Origin: Marinobacter halophilus
GTDB lineage: Bacteria; Pseudomonadota; Gammaproteobacteria; Pseudomonadales; Oleiphilaceae
Length of the DNA: 64,000 nt
NCBI RefSeq assembly: GCF_003007685.1
Contig: NZ_PXNN01000017.1
Location: 496,001-560,000 of the forward strand
Reading direction: 5' to 3'
Below are positions 51,456 through 61,315 of this stretch, in pieces. A program made the translations under genes and the position numbers. How positions within the stretch are numbered: position 1 is the stretch's first letter; each line of letters begins with the position of its first letter. Under the pieces are notes generated by a model that saw only the letters and a list, made by a program, of their open reading frames with translations, was not told the origin of the DNA and did no database searches.

Positions 51456-52328
51456 CTAAGCGCCTACCGGTTGCCTAAAATGATGCCAGACGGGTTCAAG
51501 CCCCTCTGGCATTTTTAGTATCTTGCCCAGCTCACACCAAGGCGCGCCCGGAAAGTGGAAATCACTGCCCTGCGACGCAAACAACTGCTCTCGCCTTGCC
51601 AGCTCCGCCACAAAGCCCAGATCACCGCTGGACTGCCCGGAAACCGACACCTCAATCGCTTGCCCCCCGGCTCGGCGAAAGTCCGCGGTCAGCTCACGCA
51701 AACGAGTTGCGGTCAGCCGATACTTTCTGGGGTGCGCCAACACCGCAATGCCACCTGCGGCATTGACCCACTGCACCACTTCCTCCAGCTCCGGCCAGCA
51801 GGCTTTTACATCGCCCGGCTTACCGGCGCCCAAATAGCGTTTGAAGGCGTGAGCAATTTTTGGAACCACCTCCGCCTCGACCAGCACCTGGGCAAAGTGC
51901 GGTCGCCCGGGCACGTCGCCGCCAGCTTTGACGGTCGCTCTTTCGAGCAAATTATCGACGTCCAAGCGATGAAGCTTGTCTGCAATCAGCCTGGCTCGCT
52001 GCCATCGATTGTCATTCTGACGGGCGAGAGCCTCAAGGAAATCCGTGTTGGTATGGTCAAAATCGAGCCCCACCACGTGGATGGTGTGACTGCGCCAGAC
52101 GCACGACAACTCAACGCCATTGATCAATTCAACACCCAGCGACACTGAAGCCGCACGAGCCCGGGCAAGACCTCCTATGGTGTCGTGATCGGTGATTGCC
52201 AGATGACTCACGCCCTGCTCTGCCGCCCGGGCAATCAGTTGCTCCGGATCAAGGGCACCATCAGAGGCTGTGGTATGGCAATGCAGATCAATGCATGGTT
52301 TCGGGTCTTGAGGTATAGTCACGAACAT
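51456..52328 (-). CDS. rnm: PHP-domain phosphoesterase, RNase AM (YciV/TrpH) type
   Basis: 290 residues of the PHP family with metal ligands in IDLHCHTTASDG (residues 13-24), AITDHDT near 43, GVELSC near 71, LAHPRKY near 195 and SDFHFPG near 255. The E. coli homologue is a 5'-3' exoribonuclease acting on short RNAs and 5S rRNA ends. ATG 52328 is taken, but GTG 52322 has a better placed AGGA. It is convergent with the UPF0149 gene, three bases between stops. Confidence 0.88.
   Translation of the reverse strand: MFVTIPQDPKPCIDLHCHTTASDGALDPEQLIARAAEQGVSHLAITDHDTIGGLARARAASVSLGVELINGVELSCVWRSHTIHVVGLDFDHTNTDFLEALARQNDNRWQRARLIADKLHRLDVDNLLERATVKAGGDVPGRPHFAQVLVEAEVVPKIAHAFKRYLGAGKPGDVKACWPELEEVVQWVNAAGGIAVLAHPRKYRLTATRLRELTADFRRAGGQAIEVSVSGQSSGDLGFVAELARREQLFASQGSDFHFPGAPWCELGKILKMPEGLEPVWHHFRQPVGA
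51483..51516 (+). terminator. Terminator of the rne operon, inside the rnm 3' coding end
   Basis: ATGCCAGA (51483-51490) and TCTGGCAT (51505-51512) pair, with a possible inner GGG/CCC, and are followed by TTTTT on the plus strand. The hairpin lies 31 bases past the UPF0149 stop but within the last 20 codons of the convergent PHP gene. Confidence 0.8.
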
Positions 52329-52409
52329 TCCTGAGTCAGACGGTAGCCTTCAGTGTATCAGTGTTGGCTACCGGGCCGTAACCAAAGCCTGTTTTGTACC
52401 GGAGCACAC

Positions 52410-52709
52410 ATGTATTACGCCATCATCAGCGAAGACGCACCCAACAGCCTGGCCACGCGACTGCAAGCTCGCCCGGCCCATTTGGCCAGGCTTGAAGCGC
52501 TCAAAGCCGACGGTCGATTATTCGTCGCTGGCCCCCACCCGGCAATTGACTCCCCCGATCCGGGCGAAGCCGGCTTCAGCGGTAGCCTTGTCATTGCCGA
52601 ATTCGAGTCTCTGGAACAGGCCAGGGCCTGGGCAGACGCCGATCCCTACGTTGCCGCCGGTGTGTATCAATCGGTTACGGTAAAGCCGTATAAGATCGTG
52701 TTGCCTTGA
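52410..52709 (+). CDS. yciI: YciI family protein
   Basis: 99-residue YCII domain protein with [28 protein letters not shown] with its conserved His, [11 protein letters not shown], and [10 protein letters not shown] near the C-terminus. Family members are dimeric ferredoxin-like folds with a His-Asp pair; physiological substrate is unknown. GGAG lies before the ATG. Confidence 0.92.
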   Translation: MYYAIISEDAPNSLATRLQARPAHLARLEALKADGRLFVAGPHPAIDSPDPGEAGFSGSLVIAEFESLEQARAWADADPYVAAGVYQSVTVKPYKIVLP

Positions 52710-52843
52710 GCCATGGGTGGGCAGAACCCGGCAGCCCGTGAGCATGAGCGGATTGTAACCCGTGAATGCTTGAATACCCGTCACTCTGTGACAAAATTGC
52801 CCTTTGAATCACCGATAATAGACACTATCAGGGAACGTAATCC

Positions 52844-53512
52844 GTGACATCGCTCCGTCTTGTTTTCAGCCTTCTGCTTATCATCAGTTCGATTTCGGTC
52901 GCCCAAGCCCGAACAGTATGGGTGGATGACCAGCTCTACCTACCGGTTCGTTCCGGCGCTGGTACCCAATTCCGAATTATCGAAAATGCAGTCCCGAGCG
53001 GAACCCCTCTGGAGGTGATCGAAGTTGGCGATGACTACACCAAGGTGCGCACGCCAAAGGGCACTGAAGGCTGGGTATCCAGCCAGTACCTCAGCAACCA
53101 GCCCATTGCCGCAGAACGTTTAAAAACCGCCACCCGACAACTCGAAGAGGCCCGCGCCCAGCTAAATCAGGCCCGGGAACAATTAGCCTCGGTCACCGAA
53201 GAACGTAACAGTCTGCAAAACTCGGAAAGCAGTCTATCCAACCGCTCCGAAGAGCTTCAGGAAGAACTGCAACGCATCCAGAACATCGCGGCGGACTCCA
53301 TCAATCTGGAGCGCCGGAACCGGGAGCTACGGGAAGAGAACCAGAAGCTGCACAATGACCTTGAAGTACTGACCGCAGAAAATGAACGGCTCGAAGCCAG
53401 CAAAGATTCCGACTTCATGCTGCTTGGCGCCGGACTGGTGTTTGGCGGTGTGCTGCTGGCGCTGCTCATCCCGATGCTCAAACCAACAAGAAAAACCGAC
53501 AACTGGGCTTAA
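52844..53512 (+). CDS. SH3-domain, coiled-coil, membrane-anchored envelope protein (YgiM-like)
   Basis: 222 residues: a signal peptide (about 1-22), a bacterial SH3 domain (about 23-88, LYLPVRSGAGTQF, GTEGWVSSQYL), a long coiled coil (about 92-190, rich in Glu/Gln/Leu/Arg) and a C-terminal membrane helix (about 195-216) followed by KPTRK. The SH3 and coil would lie in the periplasm. It belongs to the TIGR04211-type SH3 proteins; function is not established. The start is GTG with AGGGA upstream. The PilZ gene begins four bases after its stop. Confidence 0.88.
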   Translation: MTSLRLVFSLLLIISSISVAQARTVWVDDQLYLPVRSGAGTQFRIIENAVPSGTPLEVIEVGDDYTKVRTPKGTEGWVSSQYLSNQPIAAERLKTATRQLEEARAQLNQAREQLASVTEERNSLQNSESSLSNRSEELQEELQRIQNIAADSINLERRNRELREENQKLHNDLEVLTAENERLEASKDSDFMLLGAGLVFGGVLLALLIPMLKPTRKTDNWA

Positions 53513-53516
53513 AAAG

Positions 53517-53807
53517 ATGAAAGATTATTCGGAGAAGCGTGATTTTCACAGGATGCAGGTCGACAGCCGTATCGAAATCACCAACGCTAACGGGGACACC
53601 GTGGTGGGCATCTGTCGGGATCTGAGCGCAGCCGGCATGCAGCTATTCGTAGATACCCCCTTTGCTGTGGGGGACGAGCTCACAACCCGTCTGGAAGCCG
53701 CCGACGACCAGTTTCCGCCACTGGAAACCGTGTGCGAAGTGGTGCGATGTGAGCCAGAGGGCGACGGTTACCTGCTTGGCATCAACATCATAGAAGTGAC
53801 TCAATAA
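53517..53807 (+). CDS. Single-domain PilZ protein (c-di-GMP receptor candidate)
   Basis: 96 residues. The c-di-GMP ligands are intact: RxxxR as RDFHR (residues 8-12) and (D/N)xSxxG as DLSAAG (35-40). It has no extra domain, so it may bind another protein when loaded with c-di-GMP. It starts four bases after the SH3-coiled-coil gene and probably depends on it for translation, since only TAAAAAG precedes the ATG. Confidence 0.92.
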   Translation: MKDYSEKRDFHRMQVDSRIEITNANGDTVVGICRDLSAAGMQLFVDTPFAVGDELTTRLEAADDQFPPLETVCEVVRCEPEGDGYLLGINIIEVTQ

Positions 53808-53836
53808 AAAACGGCGGCCTGATGGCCGCCGTTTTT
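53805..53836. terminator. Bidirectional terminator, PilZ gene/rraA
   Basis: CGGCGGCC and GGCCGCCG form a perfect 8-bp stem around TGAT, flanked by AAAAAA on the left and TTTTT on the right. The left A-run overlaps the PilZ stop codon. Confidence 0.93.
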
Positions 53837-53861
53837 GTTTACATCTGGCAAAGCCCTGACG

Positions 53862-54341
53862 TCACACCAACGGCTTTTCGGACACGATGATGCCGTTGTT
53901 GTCCGCATACACATACTGACCAGGGCGAAAGGTAACGCCGTGGAAGGTCACCGAAATATTCAGATCGCCGATGCCGCGTTTGTCGGTCTTCCGGGGCACG
54001 GTGCCCAGCGCCTGGACACCCAGGCGGGTCTGACCGATTTCGTCGACATCGCGGATGCAGCCGTAGATAATCAAGCCGGCCCAGCCGTTTTCAGCTGCTT
54101 TTTCTGCCAGCATGTCGCCCAACAGCGCATTGCGCTTTGACGCACCGCCATCAACCACCATAACCCGGCCGTTACCGGGCAGGCCAACCTGCTCTTTAAC
54201 CACGGAGTTGTCTTCAAAGCATTTGACCGTCACGATTTCGCCACCGAACTGGCGCACGCCGCCGTAGTTGTTGAAGCCAGGCTCAACCACCTGAACTTCC
54301 GGAAACTCGTCGCACAGATCCGGAGTAATGATGTTGCTCAC
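53862..54341 (-). CDS. rraA: Regulator of RNase E activity A
   Basis: Trimeric protein that binds RNase E and slows RNA turnover. 159 residues with [44 protein letters not shown] and [10 protein letters not shown], all family signatures. The start is GTG 54341 with AAGGAGAG upstream. The Rne that it would control is encoded 3 kb away. It lies 33 bases after ppsA on the same strand. Confidence 0.96.
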   Translation of the reverse strand: MSNIITPDLCDEFPEVQVVEPGFNNYGGVRQFGGEIVTVKCFEDNSVVKEQVGLPGNGRVMVVDGGASKRNALLGDMLAEKAAENGWAGLIIYGCIRDVDEIGQTRLGVQALGTVPRKTDKRGIGDLNISVTFHGVTFRPGQYVYADNNGIIVSEKPLV

Positions 54342-54374
54342 GTTGTTACTCTCCTTTTCCCTGAATGTTGGCGC

Positions 54375-56747
54375 TCAATCAATTTTTTCATCGGCCAGGA
54401 AGAACCAGGTATCCAGCACGGAATCCGGGTTCAGCGACACCGTATCGATACCCTCATCCATCAGCCATTTGGCCAGATCCGGATGATCCGACGGGCCCTG
54501 ACCACAGATACCGATGTACTTGCCTGCTTTCTTGCAGGCCTGAATGGCGTTGGACAGCAGCGCCTTGACCGCGTCGTCGCGCTCATCAAACAGGTGGGCG
54601 ATGATGCCGGAATCCCGGTCCAGGCCCAGGGTCAGCTGAGTCAGGTCGTTGGAACCGATGGAGAAACCGTCAAAGTGCTCAAGGAATTGCTCAGCCAGTA
54701 TGGCGTTGGCAGGCAGTTCGCACATCATGATCACACGCAGGCCGTTCTCGCCCCGCTTGAGGCCATTCTCCGCCAGCAGTCTCACCACCTGCTCCGCCTC
54801 ACCCACGGTACGCACGAACGGCACCATGACTTCAACGTTGGTCAGGCCCATGTCATTGCGAACTTTCTTGAGCGCGCGGCATTCCAGCTCAAAACAGTCA
54901 CGGAAAGTTTCCGAAATATAGCGGGAAGCACCACGGAAGCCCAGCATCGGGTTTTCTTCGTCCGGTTCGTACAAGGTGCCGCCAATCAGGTTGGCGTATT
55001 CGTTGGACTTGAAGTCGGACAGGCGCACGATCACCTTCTTGGGGGTAAACGCGGCCGCCAGGGTCGAAATACCTTCAACCAGTTTGTCAATATAGAAATC
55101 CACCGGCGACGCGTAGCCGGCAATGCGCTTGTCGACGGTCTGCTTAATATCCCGTGGCAGGCCGTCGTAGTTCAGCAGCGCTTTCGGGTGCACCCCGATC
55201 ATCCGGTTAATGATGAACTCAAGACGGGCCAGACCCACGCCTTCGTTCGGCAGCGCCTGAAAATCAAAGGCACGGTCCGGGTTGCCCACGTTCATCATGA
55301 TCTTGAACGGAATGTTAGGCATGGAATCGACGGTATTTTCACGCAGCTCGAAGTCCAGAGCCCCTTCGTAGATCATGCCGGTGTCACCTTCGGCGCAGGA
55401 TACAGTCACGGCCTGACCGTCCTTGAGCACTTCAGTGGCATCACCGCAGCCCACAACCGCCGGAATACCCAGTTCACGGGCGATGATTGCAGCATGACAG
55501 GTGCGGCCGCCGCGGTCGGTGACGATGGCGGCGGCCCGCTTCATCACCGGCTCCCAGTCCGGGTCGGTCATGTCGGTCACCAGCACGTCGCCGGGCTGTA
55601 CCCGATCCATTTCATTGATGCTGGTGATGATCTTGACCGGGCCACTGCCGATCTTGTGGCCGATACTGCGGCCTTCCACCAACACCTTGCCGGTTTCTTT
55701 CAGCAGATAGCGCTCCATGACATTGGCAGACGAGCGGCTCTTTACGGTTTCCGGACGGGCCTGAACGATGTAGATCTTGCCGTCGTCACCGTCTTTCGCC
55801 CACTCGATGTCCATCGGGCGCTGGTAGTGCTTCTCGATGATCATCGCTTGCCTGGCCAGTTCTTCCACTTCCGCATCGGTAATGGAGAACCGGTTGCGCT
55901 CTTCCTGTTCAACCTTCACCGTTTCTACCAACTGGCCTTCACCGGGCTCCGTGTGGTAAATCATTTTGATGGCTTTGCTGCCCAGATTGCGGCGCAGAAC
56001 CGATGGGCGACCGGCTGCCAGCGTGGGCTTGTGCACGTAGAATTCGTCAGGGTTAACTGCGCCCTGCACGACGGTTTCGCCCAGGCCGTACGAAGAGGTG
56101 ATAAACACCACATCGCGGAAGCCGGATTCCGTGTCCAGGGTGAACATCACACCGCTGGAGGCCGTTTCACTGCGCACCATTTTCTGAATGCCGGCCGACA
56201 GCGCTACCAGCTTGTGATCAAAGCCGTGGTGTACCCGATAGGAGATAGCGCGATCATTGAACAGCGACGCAAACACTTCTTTGACCGACGTGCGGATCTG
56301 CTGAAAACCCACTACATTAAGGAAGGTTTCCTGTTGACCGGCAAACGAGGCATCCGGCAGATCTTCAGCAGTAGCGGAGGAGCGTACAGCCACTGCCATG
56401 TCCTCGTTACCATCCTGGATTTTCACAAATGCTTCTTTCAGCGCATTATCCAGAACGTCCGGAAACGGCGTGTCGATCACCCATTGCCGGATCCGGGCAC
56501 CCACCCGGGCCAGTTCATTGACGTCGTTCACATCCAGGGCGTCGAGCGCTTCGTCGATCCGGTCTTTCAGGCCGTCGGTCGCCAGAAACTCTCGATAGGC
56601 GTAGGCCGTGGTGGCAAAACCACCCGGGACTGTCACGCCTGCATTGGCCAGATTACTGATCATTTCACCGAGGGAAGCGTTCTTGCCCCCAACCCGGTCA
56701 ACGTCAGACATTCCCAGGTGGTCAAACCAGATGATGTAATCTTCCAA
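54375..56747 (-). CDS. ppsA: Phosphoenolpyruvate synthase
   Basis: Makes PEP from pyruvate and ATP (giving AMP and phosphate) for gluconeogenesis. 790 residues: an N-terminal ATP-grasp domain, the swivelling phosphohistidine domain ([19 protein letters not shown] near 420) and the C-terminal PEP/pyruvate TIM barrel with the catalytic Cys in GICGQGPSD. The start is TTG 56747 ([12 protein letters not shown]) with GGAGACAGG close upstream; no ATG gives the conserved N-terminus. It is divergent from its regulator ppsR, 111 bp apart. Confidence 0.97.
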   Translation of the reverse strand: MEDYIIWFDHLGMSDVDRVGGKNASLGEMISNLANAGVTVPGGFATTAYAYREFLATDGLKDRIDEALDALDVNDVNELARVGARIRQWVIDTPFPDVLDNALKEAFVKIQDGNEDMAVAVRSSATAEDLPDASFAGQQETFLNVVGFQQIRTSVKEVFASLFNDRAISYRVHHGFDHKLVALSAGIQKMVRSETASSGVMFTLDTESGFRDVVFITSSYGLGETVVQGAVNPDEFYVHKPTLAAGRPSVLRRNLGSKAIKMIYHTEPGEGQLVETVKVEQEERNRFSITDAEVEELARQAMIIEKHYQRPMDIEWAKDGDDGKIYIVQARPETVKSRSSANVMERYLLKETGKVLVEGRSIGHKIGSGPVKIITSINEMDRVQPGDVLVTDMTDPDWEPVMKRAAAIVTDRGGRTCHAAIIARELGIPAVVGCGDATEVLKDGQAVTVSCAEGDTGMIYEGALDFELRENTVDSMPNIPFKIMMNVGNPDRAFDFQALPNEGVGLARLEFIINRMIGVHPKALLNYDGLPRDIKQTVDKRIAGYASPVDFYIDKLVEGISTLAAAFTPKKVIVRLSDFKSNEYANLIGGTLYEPDEENPMLGFRGASRYISETFRDCFELECRALKKVRNDMGLTNVEVMVPFVRTVGEAEQVVRLLAENGLKRGENGLRVIMMCELPANAILAEQFLEHFDGFSIGSNDLTQLTLGLDRDSGIIAHLFDERDDAVKALLSNAIQACKKAGKYIGICGQGPSDHPDLAKWLMDEGIDTVSLNPDSVLDTWFFLADEKID

Positions 56748-56858
56748 AGCCTGTCTCCCTTGATTCTTAATGGCGCAGAGTCTCGAATATGGCGTGTATG
56801 ATACTGTAAGCTGCGGGAATTACCTAGGGACTCGCCAAAAACCGGACCGGATCAAATC

Positions 56859-57674
56859 ATGAAAAGAACTGCGTTTTTTATCTCTGACGGCACCGGCCTG
56901 ACCGCCGAGGCACTCGGCCATGCTCTGCTCGCACAGTTTGAAAAAATTGAATTTGAGCGGATCACTGTGCCCTACATCGACGATGAAGAAAAAGCCCACA
57001 CCCTGGTCAAACGCATTAACAAGGCGACTGAGGTGGACGGCACCCAACCGTTGGTATTCGACACCATCGTCAACAGCAGCGTCCGCGACATCATCAGTAC
57101 TGCTGACGGCTTTATGATCGATATCTTTGGTACTTTCCTGAGTCCGCTGGAGCAGGAGCTCAACTCGTCGTCTTCCTATACGGTAGGCAAGTCCCACGCA
57201 ATCAACAACGAGGGCAGTTACGAGCGCAGGATTCACGCGGTCAACTTTGCTCTGGATAACGATGATGGAGCCCGCACCCGGCACTACAGCGAGGCCGATC
57301 TGATCCTGGTTGGCGCATCGCGCAGCGGCAAGACACCAACGTGCCTCTACCTGGCCCTGCAATACGGCATCAAGGCAGCCAACTACCCGATCACCGAAGA
57401 AGATCTGGACGACCAGAAGCTGCCCGCCGCACTGCGCCCGCATAAAGAGAAGATTTTCGGTCTGACTATCGAGCCCGAGCGTCTGGCCACTATTCGCAAT
57501 GAACGACGGCCAAATTCTCGCTACTCCTCGATCCAGCAGTGCATGCATGAGGTGGAGGAAATTGAATTAATGTATAGAAGAGAACGCATTCCATACATGA
57601 ACACCACCGCCTCTTCGGTAGAAGAAATATCCACGCGCATTATCGTAGCGACGGGGCTTAAGCGACAGCGCTAG
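56859..57674 (+). CDS. ppsR: PEP synthase regulatory protein (kinase/pyrophosphorylase)
   Basis: Bifunctional DUF299 enzyme that inactivates PpsA by ADP-dependent threonine phosphorylation and reactivates it by phosphate-dependent removal. 271 residues with [10 protein letters not shown] at the N-terminus and P-loop GASRSGKT at 152-159, then NYPITEEDL and [12 protein letters not shown]. Divergence from ppsA is the standard arrangement and names the target. Confidence 0.97.
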   Translation: MKRTAFFISDGTGLTAEALGHALLAQFEKIEFERITVPYIDDEEKAHTLVKRINKATEVDGTQPLVFDTIVNSSVRDIISTADGFMIDIFGTFLSPLEQELNSSSSYTVGKSHAINNEGSYERRIHAVNFALDNDDGARTRHYSEADLILVGASRSGKTPTCLYLALQYGIKAANYPITEEDLDDQKLPAALRPHKEKIFGLTIEPERLATIRNERRPNSRYSSIQQCMHEVEEIELMYRRERIPYMNTTASSVEEISTRIIVATGLKRQR

Positions 57675-57739
57675 CCGTCTGCGACTGATCCGCCGCAGAC
57701 GGCCGGGGGGCATCCAGGAATCAGATTTCCTGAATGCCC
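57674..57739. other. Two inverted repeats at the ppsR/M16C convergent junction
   Basis: GCCGTCTGCG (57674-57683) pairs with CGCAGACGGC (57694-57703). A second, 13-bp repeat with one mismatch pairs 57708-57720 with 57727-57739 and spans the M16C stop codon. Neither is followed by a T-run. They may block exonucleases or slow polymerase, but are not standard terminators. Confidence 0.5.
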
Positions 57740-60645
57740 AGACCCAGACCTTCCACCACAGCGCGGTTGTCCGGGCTGGTGACCACGGCCACACTGGCTT
57801 TCTCAGGTACCAGCCAAGCGTCTGCCACACGCTTCATCTCGTCAATGGTGACCGCCAGCACGCGCTCCCTGAACCGGGCCCGCTGTTCCGCAGACCGGCC
57901 AAACAGCTGGTTGTGAAACGCATGGCGGGCAGCGCCGGCCGGCGAACGGGGCCGGTCCAGCTGACCGATCACACCCAGAATCGCCTCTTCGAGAGACTGC
58001 GCTTCGTGGCTTTCGGTGCGCAGCCAGTCCAGAGCTGCATCGAAATCATCCAGCGTTTCCGCCAGCCTTGGATCCCGATAGGAGAAAAACCGGAACACAC
58101 CGTTCACGCTGTCTTGCCCGGCCCCACCGCCGTAGGCGCCACCTTTTTCGCGAATGGCCCGGTGCAGATAGCCGTTGCGCAGGAAGCCACCCAGCACCGT
58201 CAGCGCCGCCGCATCCGGATGATCCACGGCAACCGTGCCGTAAGCCTTGGCGCAGAAGTTCACCTGGGTGGAGGTCAGCCAGGCTTCATGGGTGCTATAG
58301 CCAATCGGCGCCATAGACCAGGCCTCGCCGGACTCACCCACGTCGCCCTGCCAGCAGGATTTCAGGTCATCGAGCATGGGTGCCAACTGACCATCTTCCC
58401 CGATCAGCAGGAATTGCCGGTTTTGATTGCGGATCTTGTTATGCAACGCCGCAAGACTGGCGCAGAAGTCTTCCAGTGTCTTCTCATCTTTCAGCGATTT
58501 ATCCAGCTCTTTGGTGCCGCGAATGCCCGCCAGCCCGCCAAGGCGAAACGACAGCCAGGACCCGACGCTCAAGCCTTGGGCCGCAGCACCCATGGCAAGA
58601 CCATGACCACTGCCGGTTATGGCCTGCTCACGCCGGGCGCGAATCTGGGCAATGATTTCCCGGATGCGCTCTTTTTCGTCAAAACGAACGCCGGTATATA
58701 CATCTTTCAATAGCTGCGTCAGCTCTTTACTGTTGCGTGACAGGGCCTTACCACTGAAGATCAGGTAACCCGACAGGTCCTGCACATCGTCAATGCGGCC
58801 CTTGGCCGTGAATGAGGCGCCAATACCGCCGGATTCGGCCGAAATGCGATCTTGCATCTGCAGATAATCCAGCTCGCCACAACCAACCTCAGAGATCAGC
58901 GTGGTGTAGTAAGGCAACAGCAATAATTCGTCATTCGTCAAGTTCGGGACCGGCAACACCACTTGCTGATACACCAGGCCGTTGGTACCACGGGAGTACA
59001 CGGTTGCCCCGGTTTCGGCGTCATAGCTGCCTTCCGGCTCCGGCATCTGCAGGGGCACATCTTCCAGACCCACTTTCGGCAAAATGGAGTCGTCGTCCTT
59101 GCGCAACTGGCGCGCTTCTAGCGCTTGCGCCCGCTCAACAATGGCGGCTACTTCCGCTTCGGTCAGGCTGGCCTTGCGACGGGCAAGCGCTTCCCGGACC
59201 GCCTGCTGGTGATGGCCCTCCAGCTTTTCATCCGGGCGCAGGGTCAAGGTTACCCGGTGCGGGTTATCCAGTAGGCGGCGACGGATTAGCCCGGGCACGT
59301 AATCCGGGTCTTTGATTTTCTCACGCAGGGTCGCCAGCACAGGCTCGAGATCCAGCAATTCCACCGGATCACCGCCGTGAACCATCGGTGCGATGGCACT
59401 CATGATCAGCTGTAGACCATAAGGGAACTGATCACCGGCGATCTCCCGCTGATGCAGCTCCAGTTGGTGCAGAATCGCTTCCAGCCGGTCCTGACTGACA
59501 CCTTCCTCCACCACTTTCTCAAGGGTGGATTCGATCAAGGCTTCCAGATCTGCCCGGCGTTCCGGCTCGCTGCCCTCGATGCCACACACAAAGGTCATTT
59601 CCCGGTTAGAGTCTTCCAGGCCGCACATGGGTGACGGGGAATGGCCAATGTCTGTGGTTTCCAGCGCCCGCATCAGCGGAGAAGCACTGTTTTCAAGCAA
59701 TACGGCAGACAACAGCTGACCTTCCAGGTTTTCCTGCAAGTCAAAGCTGTGGCCCAACAACCAACCGGTCACAATGTGAGTCTTGTTCTCCGTGCCCTCA
59801 CCTTCACTTACCGCATAACCCTGCTCCACTCGCAGCGGGGCAAACATCCGCTTTTCATCATGCACCGGAAGCTCGACGTGCAAGTGCTCAAAACGCTTGA
59901 GGGCCAGTTCTTCGAACTTCTCGTGGTGTTCATGGGCCGGAATGTTGCCGTAAGTGGCAAAAATCGCGTTGCTCGGGTGGTAATGGTGCCGGTAAAACTT
60001 CACCAGGTCGTCATAACTCAGATCAACAATATGGTCCGGCTCGCCACCGCTGTTGTAGTGGTAGGTGGTGGTCGGGAACAGGTGGCTGGTCAGGCTTTGC
60101 CATAGCTGAGACGTGGGCGCACTCATGGCCCCTTTCATCTCGTTATAAACCACGCCTTTGTACACTAGGTCACTGGAGGGGTCGTCCGGCTTATCAAATT
60201 CCAGCCGATGACCTTCCTGAGCAAAATCCAGCGGATCCAGCTTGGAGAAAAATACCGAATCCAGGTAAACCGACAGAAGATTGTCGAAATCCTTGCGGTT
60301 CATGCTGGCAAACGGGTAAGCGGTCCAGTCGCTGCTGGTGAAGGCGTTCATGAAAGTGTTCAGGGAACGCTGGATCATCATGAAAAACGGATCGCGAACC
60401 GGATAGCGCTCACTACCGCACAGCGCGGTATGCTCCAGAATATGAGCCACCCCTGTGGAATCCATGGGGAAGGTGCGCAGGGCGACGAAAAAAACGTTCT
60501 CGTCGTTATCCGCGGCCAGGTGCAGATGGCGGGCACCGGTCTTCTTATGGCGATACTCCTCAACCTCAACGTTAAGGGTGCTGATCCGGTGACTGCGAAG
60601 TTTCTCGAAAGCTGGATGAATTGCGTTGTCGGTAACTGCAGCCAT
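57721..60645 (-). CDS. M16C metallopeptidase, presequence-protease (PreP)-like
   Basis: 974 residues. The inverted zinc motif HILEH is at 68-72, with the distal glutamate in YNEMKGAMS about 95 residues later. The four-domain M16C layout with a helical hinge fits the length. It recalls mitochondrial PreP/Cym1, which degrades short unfolded peptides. There is no signal peptide, so a cytoplasmic peptide-clearing role is inferred. AAGGA lies eight bases before the ATG. It is convergent with ppsR. Confidence 0.9.
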   Translation of the reverse strand: MAAVTDNAIHPAFEKLRSHRISTLNVEVEEYRHKKTGARHLHLAADNDENVFFVALRTFPMDSTGVAHILEHTALCGSERYPVRDPFFMMIQRSLNTFMNAFTSSDWTAYPFASMNRKDFDNLLSVYLDSVFFSKLDPLDFAQEGHRLEFDKPDDPSSDLVYKGVVYNEMKGAMSAPTSQLWQSLTSHLFPTTTYHYNSGGEPDHIVDLSYDDLVKFYRHHYHPSNAIFATYGNIPAHEHHEKFEELALKRFEHLHVELPVHDEKRMFAPLRVEQGYAVSEGEGTENKTHIVTGWLLGHSFDLQENLEGQLLSAVLLENSASPLMRALETTDIGHSPSPMCGLEDSNREMTFVCGIEGSEPERRADLEALIESTLEKVVEEGVSQDRLEAILHQLELHQREIAGDQFPYGLQLIMSAIAPMVHGGDPVELLDLEPVLATLREKIKDPDYVPGLIRRRLLDNPHRVTLTLRPDEKLEGHHQQAVREALARRKASLTEAEVAAIVERAQALEARQLRKDDDSILPKVGLEDVPLQMPEPEGSYDAETGATVYSRGTNGLVYQQVVLPVPNLTNDELLLLPYYTTLISEVGCGELDYLQMQDRISAESGGIGASFTAKGRIDDVQDLSGYLIFSGKALSRNSKELTQLLKDVYTGVRFDEKERIREIIAQIRARREQAITGSGHGLAMGAAAQGLSVGSWLSFRLGGLAGIRGTKELDKSLKDEKTLEDFCASLAALHNKIRNQNRQFLLIGEDGQLAPMLDDLKSCWQGDVGESGEAWSMAPIGYSTHEAWLTSTQVNFCAKAYGTVAVDHPDAAALTVLGGFLRNGYLHRAIREKGGAYGGGAGQDSVNGVFRFFSYRDPRLAETLDDFDAALDWLRTESHEAQSLEEAILGVIGQLDRPRSPAGAARHAFHNQLFGRSAEQRARFRERVLAVTIDEMKRVADAWLVPEKASVAVVTSPDNRAVVEGLGLGIQEI

Positions 60646-60745
60646 GAATGCGTTCCTTTGTATTGAACAATTGGAGAATTACAGAGTAACACGTAGTATC
60701 GGATATGATGCACCGAACGGATTCAACAAGGTAGCCTGCCGACTT

Positions 60746-61201
60746 ATGACAGACCGAACCCCGAAGCATATCGACGCACCGGAAGTCGCCGCCTGGTGGG
60801 CCGAACGCCGCCAGTATCTGGAACGCGTTCGCAAAGTGCCCGAAATAAGACAGCGGTTCTGGCGAGAAGTTGCCGTTTACCTGCTCCGCCGGCTGCTCTG
60901 GTCCTACGGATTCTTCCCGGTGTTTATCGCCTTCTGGCTGCCCTTTGTACTGGCCAGCTTCAACCCGGTGGTGATGGCGTCAGACTTGATTCCGGTACTC
61001 CAGAATTTTGTCAACTCGAACCCTGAACAACAAGCCACCACCATCAGCACCCTGGTCATTGCCTGGCTGTCGATCGGCTCGTTCTTTCTGGTATTCGATT
61101 TTGTGCTGACACCATTCCGATCGCCCTATCAATACGAAGCCGATGTTTACATGAAGTCCTGGGAGCAGCTCAACCATGACCAGCTTCCGGATAAAGTGTG
61201 A
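60746..61201 (+). CDS. Small two-helix membrane protein of unknown function
   Basis: 151 residues from ATG 60746. A charged N-terminal region (WWAERRQYLERVRKVPEIRQRFWREV) precedes two hydrophobic segments (about 55-75, WSYGFFPVFIAFWLPFVLA, and about 97-120, ISTLVIAWLSIGSFFLVFDFV). Both ends are predicted cytoplasmic. I do not recognise the family. An earlier in-frame codon at 60626 would run back into the M16C start and is unlikely. It is divergent from the peptidase gene. Confidence 0.7.
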   Translation: MTDRTPKHIDAPEVAAWWAERRQYLERVRKVPEIRQRFWREVAVYLLRRLLWSYGFFPVFIAFWLPFVLASFNPVVMASDLIPVLQNFVNSNPEQQATTISTLVIAWLSIGSFFLVFDFVLTPFRSPYQYEADVYMKSWEQLNHDQLPDKV

Positions 61202-61315
61202 TTTGGCCAGCATTCTCGTCAAGTTCAGACACTTTCTGTTACATAACGTTGCAGACAGTGGGTAAGATGAAATCATAAGAAAGCATCCGGAAGGTTTGGA
61301 TCAAGAGGTTTCATC

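Noticed and set aside
54483..56801. A 772-codon open frame opposite ppsA
   Set aside because: Same reason: an antisense shadow of a well conserved gene with strong codon bias and no recognisable domain.
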